Part shown: positions 23,401-31,984 of the stretch, in pieces
Numbering within the stretch: the stretch's first letter is position 1
How the letters are laid out: each line of letters begins with the position of its first letter
Source of the DNA: Lepas anatifera
Taxonomy: Eukaryota; Arthropoda; Thecostraca; Lepadidae
DNA: 64,000 nucleotides
NCBI GenBank assembly: GCA_034440635.1
Contig: JAOTON010000333.1
Location: 992,001 to 1,056,000 of the forward strand
Direction of reading: 5' to 3'
Made by a program: the position numbers and the translations under genes
Notes under the pieces: model-generated
Seen by the model: only the letters and a program-made list of their open reading frames with translations
What the model was told of the DNA's origin: nothing
The model's database searches: none

Positions 23401-25785
23401 GATTGTTCGTATCATTAGACACAGTTTTAATTCAAAATACAATTTTTTATTGGTTATAAGTAATCTGACCATAAATTATTTCTTAGAAATGACACACAAT
23501 GAGAGTTATAAGTTAACGTGAATTTTTCATTCAAAGAGAATGAATTTGTTTCTGTCAATGGTACGTACTGCGTCGCGACATTTGTCTGAGGCGCGACGTA
23601 TTTTGTCGGAAGGTAATGATGCGTACGAAGGGCCTGGGTACCGAGACTGCTCATGTATCTGGAGTCATCGTCTGTTCTGAAAGGCTTGTCAACACTTTTT
23701 CCATACTTCAATACCACGTGATCCTTCTTCCCAACAGGCCATTCACATTTGTAGCGTATGATATTAAACTTGAGTCAGAACCTCACGGATGCAAGGAATG
23801 ACGACAGATAATAATAAATAATAATAAGACGACCGATAAATAATAATAGTCAGTTACTTTCTAATAATTGTCAATCATGTGAGACATGCGAGACTGGGCT
23901 TCTCAGAGTGGGAGCTGACCGGTAGTCCGTCCAGTGTGACGTTGACTCTCTCCTCGCCGGCCTCCACCTCCAGCCTCTGTCGGGGCAGTTCCGGCTGCTT
24001 CGGTGTCCTGCGGGGCAGCGCGGCGGCGCCCGGCACGACCCAGCCCTGCCCTTGCCGGCTTCTCCGGGGCCTGGTCCACCCCCACTGCAATCAGAAGAGA
24101 GGGGTCAGCTGGAATTCTGGAGGGAGACAGTCAGGGATGTTTGTGGTGTATCTATCTCTGACTATCTGTGGGAGGTGTGACCTAGGACTTGGCCATGCTC
24201 AGTTTGTTGGTTATCTCACACAAGGATAATGCGCATCACGCTTAATTGCTTGCGTTTCTGTGGTGTATCTGCTTCGAGTGCATACTGTGCCGTTTAAAGA
24301 CGGAAGTGTTGAACACTAGTCTGGGCAGGAATGCTTCATTCGGTGATTTTGCTGATGAAGAAAGATATAAATATAATATCGCACGCTCGCAATCCGGTTC
24401 CTAGTTCCGAACCGAGAGGTCACATCTTAATCCGGTGCTTTTCTATCACTCTATCCGTCACCAGATGCTTACCTTCATTCATGCCGGACCAGTTGTCGGG
24501 ATTGTCCTCCACTGTCAGTTTTGGCTGCCATCCAGCCTGGTCCCGCTCCTGCTCAGGAGCGCTGCGACCCAGCTCCTTTTCCAGCTCCTTCTGCCGTTCT
24601 TGCTCCTGTCGGGGACTCAGGTCCGAGTCCCAGCTGTTCTGTCGCCGTTGTCGAGGATGCACCGGGGGGAGCCGCTGCTGTACCTCTGGTCCAAGCTCAG
24701 CGTGCGCGTCGGCGCCGGCGGCGGGGGTGCCTCGGAGGCGTCTCGACGGTTGCGCCGCGGCGCGGACAGAATGCACAGGTCCATGAAGATGACGGCCAGT
24801 ACTAGTGAGATCACCAGACGCTGTAACATACATATATGTGCTCTGAAATGTGCATTGACACAGACGCAGATGTAGTGGTGGATCTAGCTGTTGGGTTTCG
24901 AGGGCAACCCAAAGTCAAAAAGAAAGAAGAAAAAACGTCTCGCGGTGAAACATTATGTCATAATTTTACTGGACGGTAGGTTATGGGAGTAAACCCAAAA
25001 GTCGAGAAGCAAAACAAAAAGGCGAAATGTATGGCCACAAGATGCTTGTTTCTCTCCAGAGCCCAATGTTTACACTGGAGTTGACTTGTTCCGTTTGAAG
25101 TTGAGAGTTGAAGCACGGAAGTCTTGCTTTTAAGCTAAAAATATGTCAACGCAACAAGGAGGTCGACAACTTTGGGGGAGGGGTCAAACACATAATTTTG
25201 CTCTGAGCTTTTCCATTGGAGAGGGGGGGCAAATGCCTTCCCCCTCCCTCGATCCGCCTCTGCGTATATGGGTTTTGAAATCCATATAAATGTATCGTGA
25301 AACGTGCATACATACCCTGTATGTACATTGGCGGACGCCGGGGGGCATGCCGGTCATGGCCCCACCAAAGCGCTGGAAGGAGCTCAACTACCTTTCAGTC
25401 CCCAAAAGGCCGGATAAATCTTTGAAAAAATCGTTTACACTAGGTCTTTCGGGCAATTCAATCTTCGCCCCCCCCAAGAGAGCGATCATGCACTTGGAGA
25501 AGTAGCTTATACTAGGTCTGTTGAGCACCCAAATCGCACGTCCCCCAGGAGGAGGGTCAGACATGGATTTGCCCCCCCCAACTTTGGTATTTGTCCGCCC
25601 CTGTGTATGTACAGTTATACACGTTACTTACATACATACTTACAGTTACAGTTACATACCTTTCTGGAGCCGATACATTTCTTCATTAGCATACGTGCAG
25701 TCATCTTGAACTTTGTTGTGTGGTCGTACAAGATGTGGTGGTCCATTTCACGGAACCAGGTCCTGGAAGAGGAGCAGCCATACAT
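9438..25785 (-). CDS. POMGNT1: POMGNT1-like protein O-mannose beta-1,2-N-acetylglucosaminyltransferase (14 coding exons)
   Basis: GT13-family enzymes of this type add GlcNAc in beta-1,2 linkage to O-linked mannose in the Golgi lumen. I joined fourteen minus-strand exons at GT-AG sites: 25785-25660, 24820-24473, 24084-23920, 19195-19016, 18620-18507, 18102-17824, 16690-16511, 16276-16122, 15824-15623, 14403-14163, 14025-13829, 11080-11009, 10323-10199 and 9864-9438. Exons 3-14 total 2337 nt, exactly 779 codons with stop, and every phase matches. Domains in order: cytoplasmic basic segment, one membrane anchor, acidic stem, ILEI/FAM3-like lectin domain (exons 3-5), Cys-containing linker, GT13 catalytic domain (exons 7-13) and an Ala/Ser/Pro tail (exon 14). 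EEDLE, DWD and RGLWRF match metal-binding, catalytic and acceptor-side motifs of the family. The model gives about 936 residues, longer than vertebrate POMGNT1 (about 660). Exon 2 has a frame conflict. The symbol is by homology remembered from family knowledge, not by search. Confidence 0.88.
9526..9612 (-). repeat. 21-bp in-frame coding minisatellite
   Basis: About four copies of a 21-bp unit (plus-strand form GGGAGTCGCTGCGGAGGGACT with substitutions) lie inside exon 14. The length is a multiple of three, so copy-number changes would keep the frame and vary the number of seven-residue PSPSAAx repeats. Confidence 0.7.
10199..10323 (-). CDS. POMGNT1: POMGNT1-like exon 13: end of the catalytic domain
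   Basis: The exon lies between a GGCAG acceptor and a GTGAGT donor. It encodes [20 protein letters not shown] followed by [21 protein letters not shown]. The HRGLWR block and the hydrophobic IILVGVP strand correspond one-to-one in spacing with the C-terminal catalytic lobe of POMGNT1. An in-frame stop just upstream fixes the acceptor. Part of this exon is duplicated in tandem upstream in the intron. Confidence 0.85.
10265..10520. repeat. 128-bp tandem duplication covering part of exon 13
   Basis: Positions 10265-10392 and 10393-10520 are near-identical copies of one 128-bp unit. The right-hand copy carries a second version of the exon 13 acceptor and its first 57 bases (minus-strand reading 10451 down to about 10395), ending where the unit ends, without the donor. 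The duplicated exon piece is therefore incomplete. Confidence 0.9.
11009..11080 (-). CDS. POMGNT1: POMGNT1-like exon 12 (24 codons)
   Basis: A 72-nt exon between TTGCAG and GTAAGG, phase 0 at both ends. It encodes [20 protein letters not shown] then TLAK, matching the conserved segment with the TTW..LAK motif that precedes the C-lobe Cys. It supplies exactly the piece missing between exons 11 and 13. Confidence 0.85.
11160..11276. repeat. Imperfect ~115-bp hairpin inside intron 11
   Basis: The left arm (about 11161-11213) and right arm (about 11224-11276) are near reverse complements, both containing TTCTTATTGTTAC and ATGCATTT blocks, separated by a ~10 bp loop. It may be a small MITE. It sits about 80 bp upstream of the 3' splice site of exon 12 in the pre-mRNA and next to the (TA)n tract. 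Confidence 0.7.
11288..11515. repeat. (TA)n microsatellite with interruptions
   Basis: Long perfect AT runs at about 11288-11322 and 11346-11427, plus a shorter interrupted TA/TATACA tract to 11512, all within intron 11. The Tyr-Ile open frames across it are composition artefacts. The phrase TTAACACATATCCATGT recurs between the runs. Confidence 0.95.
12160..12941 (+). pseudogene. Jockey-like LINE 3' end (RNase H-region C-terminus plus UTR)
   Basis: A frame running to the stop near 12649 reads [30 protein letters not shown], a [18 protein letters not shown] block, [18 protein letters not shown] and YDNLRLSHF. This Zn-knuckle-like C..C..HxLxxCP end after an RNase H-like region is typical of Jockey-group ORF2 proteins. 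One stop lies near the start of the piece and the RT is absent. The 3' UTR ends in a short ATC repeat (12929-12941). It lies in intron 11 of the POMGNT1-like gene, antisense to it. Confidence 0.75.
13190..13740. other. Intronic repeat remnant with a TCCTGGAACGCCCC end
   Basis: No exon is visible. The right part (about 13540-13720) ends in GGTCGATTTGTCCTGGAACG followed by CCCC, the reverse complement of the GGGGCATTCCAGGACA terminus seen at 34725 and 42013. A similar end lies near 11575-11595. This appears to be a diverged copy of that dispersed repeat. Confidence 0.4.
13829..14025 (-). CDS. POMGNT1: POMGNT1-like exon 11
   Basis: The acceptor TTTTCTGCAG and donor GTAAAC bound 197 nt, read from phase 1 to phase 0. 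The product begins [14 protein letters not shown] and includes [15 protein letters not shown] and [10 protein letters not shown]. It occupies the place of the variable segment between the nucleotide-sugar lobe and the C-lobe in POMGNT1, and sequence conservation is low. The only open frame agrees with the neighbouring exon phases. Confidence 0.75.
14163..14403 (-). CDS. POMGNT1: POMGNT1-like exon 10: DWD catalytic region
   Basis: The exon begins [20 protein letters not shown] and continues [20 protein letters not shown]. The DWD block lies where GnT-I/POMGNT1 enzymes carry the catalytic Asp, and PDVxRxYHIG matches PDVSRSYHFG of the family. The 5' end is clear (GCCAG acceptor). The donor is assigned at ATAA/GTATCT because it alone gives the phase needed by exon 11. 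It is a weak donor, so the last ~15 codons are less certain. Confidence 0.82.
15623..15824 (-). CDS. POMGNT1: POMGNT1-like exon 9: nucleotide-sugar lobe core
   Basis: 202 nt from a CGGCAG acceptor (phase 2) to a consensus GTGAGT donor. It encodes [20 protein letters not shown], then [24 protein letters not shown] and [10 protein letters not shown]. The order matches LLEEDxxLxxISAW, YRVExxPGLGWxL and KWP of the family. The family ISAWND motif reads VSAFNL here, a notable substitution. Confidence 0.88.
16122..16276 (-). CDS. POMGNT1: POMGNT1-like exon 8: EED metal-binding motif
   Basis: 155 nt from CCTCAG to GTAAGC. It encodes [20 protein letters not shown] and [23 protein letters not shown] is the EED/DxD-equivalent motif of GT13 enzymes that contacts the manganese ion and the UDP-sugar. 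The 5' half is diverged relative to vertebrate enzymes. Confidence 0.87.
16511..16690 (-). CDS. POMGNT1: POMGNT1-like exon 7: start of the GT13 domain
   Basis: 180 nt between ACCAG and GTGCAG, phase 0. It encodes [20 protein letters not shown] and [16 protein letters not shown]. This corresponds to the first strand-helix of the GT-A fold (VAVIAxNRPxYLYRxLRSLL), with the conserved Arg-Pro and YLYR. The donor GTGCAG is slightly non-canonical. Confidence 0.88.
17597..17802 (-). mobile_element. tRNA-derived SINE with perfect 13-bp target duplication
   Basis: Reading on the minus strand there is an A box TGGCGCAGTTGGTTAGCACG and a B box GGGTTCGAGCTC, then a tail ending in CCCCCCCAAAAAAAAA. The element is flanked by ACTTCTGGCTGTA at 17584-17596 and 17803-17815, a perfect 13-bp direct repeat typical of LINE-mediated insertion. 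It lies in intron 6 of the POMGNT1-like gene in the gene's own orientation, a few bases downstream of the exon 6 donor. The head differs from the SINE family at 4878, 35719 and 62441, so this is a second family. Confidence 0.88.
17824..18102 (-). CDS. POMGNT1: POMGNT1-like exon 6: linker with conserved cysteines
   Basis: 279 nt from GGCAG to GTGAGT, phase 0 at both ends. It encodes [40 protein letters not shown] and [14 protein letters not shown]. The C-x-W-x-D...FC...GYxxxCxC pattern is that of the stem-to-catalytic linker in POMGNT1. The first ~25 residues are Gly/Pro-rich and variable. Confidence 0.87.
18507..18620 (-). CDS. POMGNT1: POMGNT1-like exon 5: end of ILEI/FAM3-like domain
   Basis: 114 nt from TTACAG to a perfect GTGAGT donor. 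It encodes [20 protein letters not shown] and [18 protein letters not shown]. The LxxLGSxxIxxIGFRDxW signature is characteristic of the ILEI/FAM3/PANDER domain, which forms the carbohydrate-binding stem domain of POMGNT1. Confidence 0.9.
19016..19195 (-). CDS. POMGNT1: POMGNT1-like exon 4: ILEI/FAM3-like domain
   Basis: 180 nt from a GGACAG acceptor to GTCAGA. It encodes [40 protein letters not shown] and GRIIVLATK. GxHVVVLxQxxGxVMAxRxFDT and GRIIVLATK are hallmark FAM3/ILEI-domain strands. Spliced to exon 3, the alignment to the vertebrate domain is gap-free around the junction. Confidence 0.9.
19740..20125. mobile_element. Intronic TGACCT-rich repeat, truncated TTAA-type family member
   Basis: It contains TGACCTCAGGTCA (19932-19944), CTAAGGTCAGGTTGAGGTCA and ATAATGGATAAGTCATGACC, in the same order as the interiors of the elements at 30.6 and 59.5 kb. 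The terminal G-rich hairpins are not visible. It lies in intron 3 of the POMGNT1-like gene. Confidence 0.5.
20130..23870. other. AT-rich intronic DNA without recognised features
   Basis: This is most of the ~4.7 kb intron 3 of the POMGNT1-like gene. I looked for splice-bounded frames, RT or transposase motifs and tandem arrays and saw nothing convincing. A slightly GC-rich patch at about 21490-21640 has no recognisable coding content. Confidence 0.5.
23920..24084 (-). CDS. POMGNT1: POMGNT1-like exon 3: start of stem domain
   Basis: 165 nt from CTGATTGCAG to a CCG/GTCAGC donor. The end of the exon reads [18 protein letters not shown], which matches the first strand of the POMGNT1 stem domain (LDVEVxxxxxxVxVDG) with exact spacing to exon 4. 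The upstream part is Arg/Pro/Gly-rich. In this frame the exon begins in phase 0, while the apparent donor of exon 2 leaves phase 1. Confidence 0.8.
24473..24820 (-). CDS. POMGNT1: POMGNT1-like exon 2: membrane anchor and acidic stem, with frame conflict
   Basis: The exon follows a TTACAG acceptor and encodes [18 protein letters not shown], a single hydrophobic anchor, then a Pro/Arg-rich stem ([14 protein letters not shown]). From about 24640 the coding-like frame shifts by one base: the charged sequence [18 protein letters not shown] and [12 protein letters not shown] lies in the other frame and runs to a strong GTAAGC donor. The anchor frame itself meets a stop at about 24617. The shift is either a base missing from the assembly or a true frameshift. 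Confidence 0.65.
25180..25613. mobile_element. Two adjacent GGATCC/GGCGGAC-ended short repeats
   Basis: A segment ending CCTCCCTCGATCCGCCTCTGCG (about 25180-25265) and a second unit beginning TTGGCGGACGCCGG at 25329 and ending TTTGTCCGCCCCTGTG at about 25613 resemble the ends of the unit at 1798-1999. The cores contain G or C runs and a CTAGGTCT repeat. They lie in intron 1. Confidence 0.5.
25660..25785 (-). CDS. POMGNT1: POMGNT1-like exon 1: N-terminal cytoplasmic segment
   Basis: The ATG at 25785 has a G at -3. The 42 codons read [20 protein letters not shown], then [18 protein letters not shown] and GSRK, ending at a GTATGT donor in phase 0, as exon 2 requires. A short basic segment before the anchor is expected for a type II Golgi protein. 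The frame stays open upstream through LDWKPVG, so an upstream exon and start cannot be excluded. Confidence 0.6.
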
Positions 25786-26701
25786 GCCTACAGGTTTCCA
25801 ATCCAAGCATCGACGCTGACAACAGTTTTGCAAGACAGGCAGGGATGCAACTAAATGCACCTTCAAGCTGGATGTGTATAATAACTACGGCTTTACCCCT
25901 CAACGTCTCACAGAAAACGTTTCCAGATTACCGTGGCTGCGTTTCAACTATCCACCACACTGAGTCGATAGCCCATTCAGGGGAAGCTAGGCCACACGAT
26001 CTCGACAATTACCATAACCATGACCGCGACTAAATTGATCTTAATCTGATCCGGTGTAGGTATGCACTTGCCAGAGTCTGTGGCATATGTGGTTAGAATC
26101 GGCTGGGACTTCACGAACGCTTCCCGTAGGTCGGGCTATCGGTGAAGCCTCGGGTCCAGTCCAACAAATGCCCTACTGTCAGTCTACAGGCGCAGTGTAG
26201 GCTTGAATCGGGCCAAAAGGCATCGAGGAGGCCCTGACGGCAGGATACGTGAAGTTCACACTTCTGCTTCCCATTATTTGATTTTAAAATTACTTTCAAG
26301 TGCTGACTGTATATTGAAGCTCCACTTTTATTTTAACACCAGTGTGAATGTAGTCATATTTATGACTGGCTGGACTCCAACTTTCTCCCAACATGACTGA
26401 TCTAAATTTGTGGTGAACGCTGTGCAAAAAAATCCAGCAAAAGTCATGCTTCCGGCGACGGTGCTGTGTTCCACCGTTTTTCGGCAACCGTCAACTTAAG
26501 GGAGGTATCTCTGCCCCAGTTGCAGATACAAGGGGGGGGCTAGGGGGCTCAAGCCTCCCCAATGTTTGAGTCCCTATAGCCTAATGCATAGGCAGAGGCT
26601 GATACCAAGGCAATGGTAAGTGGTGCTCGAGCCCCCTAGCCCCCTCTCCCCCACATTGAAGTATTCGATCCGACACTGCTCTGCCCCATCAGTTCTTGTG
26701 T

Positions 26702-26894
26702 TAAAATGAACAGACAATGAAGAGAGCATACAAGACAATCGCCATATGGATGGGAGACATGACATGCAGTACTGCATCCAGCGAGAAAGCCATGTGTTGC
26801 CACTCAACCAGGCACTCCGGGACAGCTGCCAGCACGTGTTCCCGAGGGTAGCGCGAGCCAGACACAGCGTTCACTGTTATGCAGGTTAGACTGT
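26702..26894 (-). CDS. Candidate terminal exon with a membrane-like end, unidentified
   Basis: After a possible acceptor (CATAACAG) an open frame reads NAVSGSRYPREHVLAAVPEC, LVEWQHMAFSLDAVLHVMSP and IHMAIVLYALFIVCSF to a stop. The codons are balanced in base composition, unlike the AT-rich surroundings, and the end is hydrophobic. I do not recognise the family and see no partner exon. It could be a chance frame or a repeat fragment. Confidence 0.28.
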
Positions 26895-26999
26895 CGGATG
26901 AGGCTGTCAGCAAGTTTTTTTCGGAGAGCATTTATACTATAACTCCAGCCTGCCTTCCGCGTGATTGTCCGTAACGTGTCGGAAAAAGGCAGCGAAGGC

Positions 27000-28700
27000 G
27001 TAAAGAGTTACCGTTTTCTGCATCAAAAGCGGTAGAACAGTCCGACACCCAGTAGCGGATTCCGACAAGTTGATTTGAGGTGGCTCAGGGGTAAAATGGA
27101 AAAGCTGAGGAGCTTACCGTGAAAACCATTTTGTTTTAAGAGAGTCGCAGGGGCCGTGAAGTAAATAGCTTTACCCCCTTTCATCGCCGAATCTGCTAGT
27201 TCTCACGCACTTTATAGTGCCAAAAAAAACACCGTTGGCATGGCATCGCGCACTGGTGACAACACTGCTGCAGACGAATTTCTCACGGCATCTATTCAAC
27301 AGTATGGACAGCTGATCCAGCCCCCGTCAGACTGTCCTAATCACGGACATGTTTTTCTCCAGCTACGTTGCTCCAGTGCACTACGTGGGACAAAACAAAA
27401 ACTGACCACCTATGGGCCAATAAAGGTGAAACGTTCGGTGGGTGGCGGGCTGCATTCGTGCTGTTAAGGTGGCTCTTACGCTATAGATTTTCTGGAAAGT
27501 ACCGGCATTACTCGTTTACCGACCGTTGTCATGCAGGTGGGCTTTCAGTGTGAAATGGCTGGTGAATCTTGGATTTGGTCAATCAACAATGTTTCCCATA
27601 ATCAGTGCTGCGGCCTATATTACCCGTTGAACAAAGGAGGATGCAGGCTACCACACTGAACGTGGAAAACGATCCAATTGCTATGGCTGCTATCCTTTGA
27701 GGAAATTTTGAGAATATCTTATTTGTTTTCATGATTTTGATAGGATTTGATGACGTTAATTCGGGCTGTTACTCGATTCGTAAAATGCTTCTCCGTTTAT
27801 GTCTAATGAAGTCGAGCTCTGGATTTGGTCTTGGCCTGCACTCGTAGTGTATGTGTATTATTGGTATCTGGGTGCTCCTCAGGCATCAGTAGTTTCACCG
27901 TTCAGTCACGAGCGAATGAGACAGCCCTGGATCAGTGTCTGTCTAGTCCGAACACCCGGTTGATTTCCTCAACTCATTCAAACTGCAGTTTGGACGACCT
28001 GTGTATCGATGACATAATAACAACACCTTACTCTTTTATGTTGTTACAAAATATGGCTTTTAGCCATATGATTATTATACTTATGTAGACTTGTTTTTCA
28101 CACGTCTGCCTCGGGTAGGCAATGGAAGATAAAATGATTGGCTTTTGGAAGCGGATTGTCAACATTATACGGTGCAGATCTCTAATATGTAGCATTAGTT
28201 CCTGCCATCTCATTTTTCAATGTTGTCATTATCCCAGCATTTCTGTACTCCAGGAGATAATGTCGTTTGGATCATTCATGTTTGTATTACCAAAAACTAT
28301 TATTTTAAACTGGTGGTGTGGTCATATTTTACAATCCATTTACGCTGTGACCATCACATTTTTATGGACTGGTCATCCTTTCACAATTTGTATCACGACA
28401 TGTTTCACCCTTTTAGCTGTTTTCTTTGAACCATTCCTAGTTTCGTATTTCGTTTTTCACAAAACTCACCGTTTGCGGCCAAACCAGCGTTTTCAAAGTG
28501 GAGTTCTGCCCCACTCTGTCACTCCGCGGAGTATATCGTTCGACTGAGACTGGAAGGGGCGCGACTGGTCAAGTACCGTGCTACGGGGGCAGGTGAAACA
28601 GCTAAAAGGCCTGAGAAAATTAACGCACCGTGTAAATAACGAATCAAAAGGGCTCAAGCCACCGCGGAAGATCGCTCTAGTAGTCTGAGCTCCCTTGCTT
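27000..28700. other. No recognised features
   Basis: AT-rich DNA with several frames of 60-140 codons on the plus strand, the longest at 28122-28547. None shows a domain, a biased codon pattern or flanking splice signals that I can support. Confidence 0.4.
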
Positions 28701-28705
28701 TGACA

Positions 28706-30454
28706 TTAATCCTCGCTTCAGTGAGGGGAAAAGGTTGAACACTCCTCAGGGTTCCCGATGCAGTCGGAAAATGGAGGTGCGGAGTGCCACCTTGCGTATT
28801 TCATGTTATTCATAGCCCCTTGCTCAAGTTTTCCCAAACAATCGGCCCGCATCATCTCAGGTAATTTCACAGGACTGGGTAACCGTGTCAGGTGACCTCG
28901 CCTGAAAAAGCGTTCCAAGTGCCAGCAGTGGGAATGTGCTGGATTTTTTTTCATCTGAGATTGATGTCACAGAAGCCCACCGTATACCGCAAGCTTAGCT
29001 AACGGGAGTTGTATAGCAATGGCCTAGAGTCAGGAGTGGGTCATGACTCATTTGTTGGAAAATAACCGAAAACTGGTTCTGCTTCTGTGGACAGCTTAGA
29101 TTGACTCCTACTCAAAATCGTGATGTCTGCTCATCATCCAGGTGCACGTTGAAATTTTCGACCAGTGGTCATAGAGAAGTAAGCTGAGACTATTACGGCA
29201 GTTAGAGAAATTCGGGCGTAATAATTTTTATGTTGTCTTACCCTTATTGTCATTCCCGGAAGATTTATAAGATAATGACTATTTAGTTGAGAAGGTGGCT
29301 TGGATCATATTAGGTTATTTTTACACGTGAACCGAGTTTGTTCATATTTTACATAATTTGATTCGCTGTAACAAAATTAATCAAATAATGTCTAAAACTG
29401 AGATCTAACTCAACCAAGTTAGCCGCCAGAGGAAAAAACTTTCCATCACTTGTGACCCTCTTTGACTTGTCTTGACCCCAATATTGATGTGATCGAAAAC
29501 GTGACTCAACTAGTTTCTTTTTTCAACGACTTTACCACCGCTCGTGATTCTTGACACCTACAGGGTGTTTCAGAAAGAATGATATTTTTTAAATGTTTAG
29601 TAAAGTACTAAAAATCCTTCAAATCCGTTCACAAAACACTCATTTCAATGGTAAATTGTAGGACATTTTTATGTAAATATGTTTCATTTGCATCACATGT
29701 TTTCTCTCGTCTTAAATGTACTCGGAAAATGGTGCAAGAAACATAATATATGCCTGCTTATATTGAGAAAACGGAACTTACAGCACTCTAAAAGGCTTTA
29801 GCACACACAAATGGCACGTGAGCATGCACATCAAAATCAAAGTCTCAGTAATATTACAAGTTAAAAGTTTTTGGCTCAAGCTCCGTTGGCTCATTGGTTT
29901 ACCTTCCATATGAATGACTGGATGCGGCGGACACAGCGCAAAAGACCCCACTGTTCACTGCAGAACAAGGGACATGGACCAATTGGGGATTACTTGCCTG
30001 AACCCGAGCTTTCCTAAGCTTGAGAGGTGTGTTTTTAGAATTAATTTCCAGAGGCAACGTGCAGTGGACTGAGACGCACCATAGTGACGATATCATGTTT
30101 GCAGTGCCATTGGCGTGATACTTGTCGTGATACGCACGTGATTTCTACGAACATTTTCGATGAAGGCAGATAGACAGTATTTTTCAAGTCATTTTTAAGA
30201 CTACTTTTTACTAGCAAAAATATCAAACAGCTATCAAAATACGAATAATCGTAAATTTCCCAAATCATCTTTCGATTGATATGTAAATCATACCACAGCA
30301 ACTTATTTATAACCGCATTATGATCAATTCAAAAATATCATTCTTTATGAAACACCCTGTATAAAAGACGAGGTCGAATAGGTTTTTCGGAATCCCTGTT
30401 CCCATCCCCCCACTGGAACGAAGATGGATCTGGGTCCACTGAGTCAGGGATTAA
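28706..30454 (+). mobile_element. Degenerate TTAA element interrupted by a nested insertion
   Basis: TTAA at 28706-28709 is followed by CCTCGCTTCAGTGAGGGG, GTTGAACACTCCTCAGGG and a GGAGGTGCGGAGTGCC block, the diverged counterpart of the 5' end at 46411. The 3' half (TTTGACTTGTCTTGACC to about 29558) is interrupted by the element at 29561-30359 and resumes after it, closing at TTAA 30451-30454. Without the insert it would be about 950 bp, similar to the copies at 46.4 and 48.8 kb. Confidence 0.65.
29561..30359. mobile_element. TA-flanked inverted-repeat element (Tc1/mariner-type MITE)
   Basis: The ends are CAGGGTGTTTCAGAAAGAAT and its near reverse complement ATTCTTTATGAAACACCCTG, flanked by TA on both sides (29559-29560 and 30360-30361). 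Inverted ends of ~35 bp, a TA duplication and no transposase fit a non-autonomous Tc1/mariner element. A second partial copy in inverse orientation lies at 47427-47765. Confidence 0.85.
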
Positions 30455-30614
30455 CAGGATATTACCTGAAGCCTTTTAAACCGTATATCACTTCACTGGA
30501 TCTTACGGTAACGCACTAAAACACATTTGTTATCCGTCAACGTGGTCAGTTTTGGAACAGGGAAATATATACTCCAGGACATTTTGGTATGCCTAACAAG
30601 GCTGGTATTTTATT

Positions 30615-31486
30615 TTAAATCCACACGGGTATTGCAGGGGTCTGAGCCACCTTCGCTTTCGCGGGGGACAGGTACCCCCTAAGATCTCGAGAACCACGCT
30701 AGATAGTAAAACAAGGTAAAAGCGAGGGGAAACCCATTCAATTTTCTATAGAAAATATTTGAACCTTTCTTCAGGTCACATTTAAGGTCACAATGAATTC
30801 ACTAGAGGTCAAGCCATAACATGATAGGGATAGCATACAAATGAACGTTTGCGGTCATTACATCTGAACAAGTAAAGATAGAGCCAAACAATGTAGACCA
30901 TTGCAATCCTCGTAGCAAGCCGAATCGAATGGTATATTTAAAATGACCTTGCTAGGTCAATCAGGTCAAATCAAGGATTTTATTTGACCTGAGGTCAGAT
31001 CAAGGTCAAATTAGGTCCAAATGCATATCAATAGAACCGCAAAGACAAAAAATATAATGCAGTTAAAATAAACGCTCTATCGCCATCCATTACTAAGTTA
31101 TTTAGTTAAAACCATTTTACCATGTATTTCCAATGGAGAGGTCATGGCTCGTACCTGACCTTAGGTCATCGATATAAAAAGTATCGAAGCAAATTTTAGG
31201 GAACTTGGTAAACCCATAATGTGATATGAGTTTCAATCGGATAAGTTTACCCTGTTCTGACTTATGCTATCTTAAACTTGTTTTGATGTGAGGTCACTTG
31301 ATCTGTACTGGTGACCTAACCTGAGATGGTCAACCTTAAAATTTGGGAAAACAGGCGGTAAAAATGATCAGAGAAAAGATATGTCAAGTATGGCGGCGCT
31401 ACGCGCCGCCTTTTTTATGCTATCTTCAAAAACCCCGAGCGGGGGGACGGCGGCCACCCGCCCCTCCCTGTCAATGCGCGTGTTAA
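30615..31486 (-). mobile_element. TTAA-flanked non-autonomous DNA element
   Basis: TTAA at 30615-30618 and 31483-31486. The left end (GGTCTGAGCCACCTTCGC) is the reverse complement of the right end of the element at 59506-60304, and the right end carries GGCGGCGC..GCGCCGCC and TCAATGCGCGTGTTAA. The interior is rich in AGGTCA/TGACCT, including TTGACCTGAGGTCAGATC. No ORF of transposase size is present. Confidence 0.78.
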
Positions 31487-31984
31487 GTTCCAGAAGGTAT
31501 TTTGGCAATCCTGCTGCAGAGATCAGACGAAACCCAACTTATTGTTTTTTTTCTGAACAGCCCTTAACAGAAGATCGCCCGTTAGAAATAACTGAGTGCC
31601 AATGTAGCCTTTGGAGTTTTCTAATCGAGTATCATCCCCAGGACCGTGCAAAGTAGCATACGTGGCACGGTAGCATGAATTAAAAAATTCCGCTGTTTAT
31701 ACTTATCGGCTTGGTGAAAATCTTCGTGTCTCCTCAACAAATGTTCAATCCTTTGTTCTCTTGGTTCACGTGCCTTCATAATGGCACTTCTATCTGGGAG
31801 CACAAACCCCCGGGTCTTGATTGCATTGCACCGGCATGTGACCAGCAATGCTCTTCATTTGTATATGTACCGATAAATCGCCCTGAACCTGCCCATCTCG
31901 ACAGCAAAACCACTGACTCTAACACGTATCCACTGTTCACACCGTTCGCCTCACCTGCGTGGTCTGCCTGTGTTCACTGGTCGT

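Noticed and set aside
24420..24833. 137-codon frame starting at an ATG at 24833 as the true start of the POMGNT1-like protein
   Set aside because: Its N-terminal part lacks the membrane anchor, which lies in the other frame directly after a splice acceptor; only the second half of this frame looks coding.
28122..28547. 141-codon hydrophobic plus-strand ORF
   Set aside because: AT-rich, no domain, no splice context or codon bias; consistent with a chance frame.
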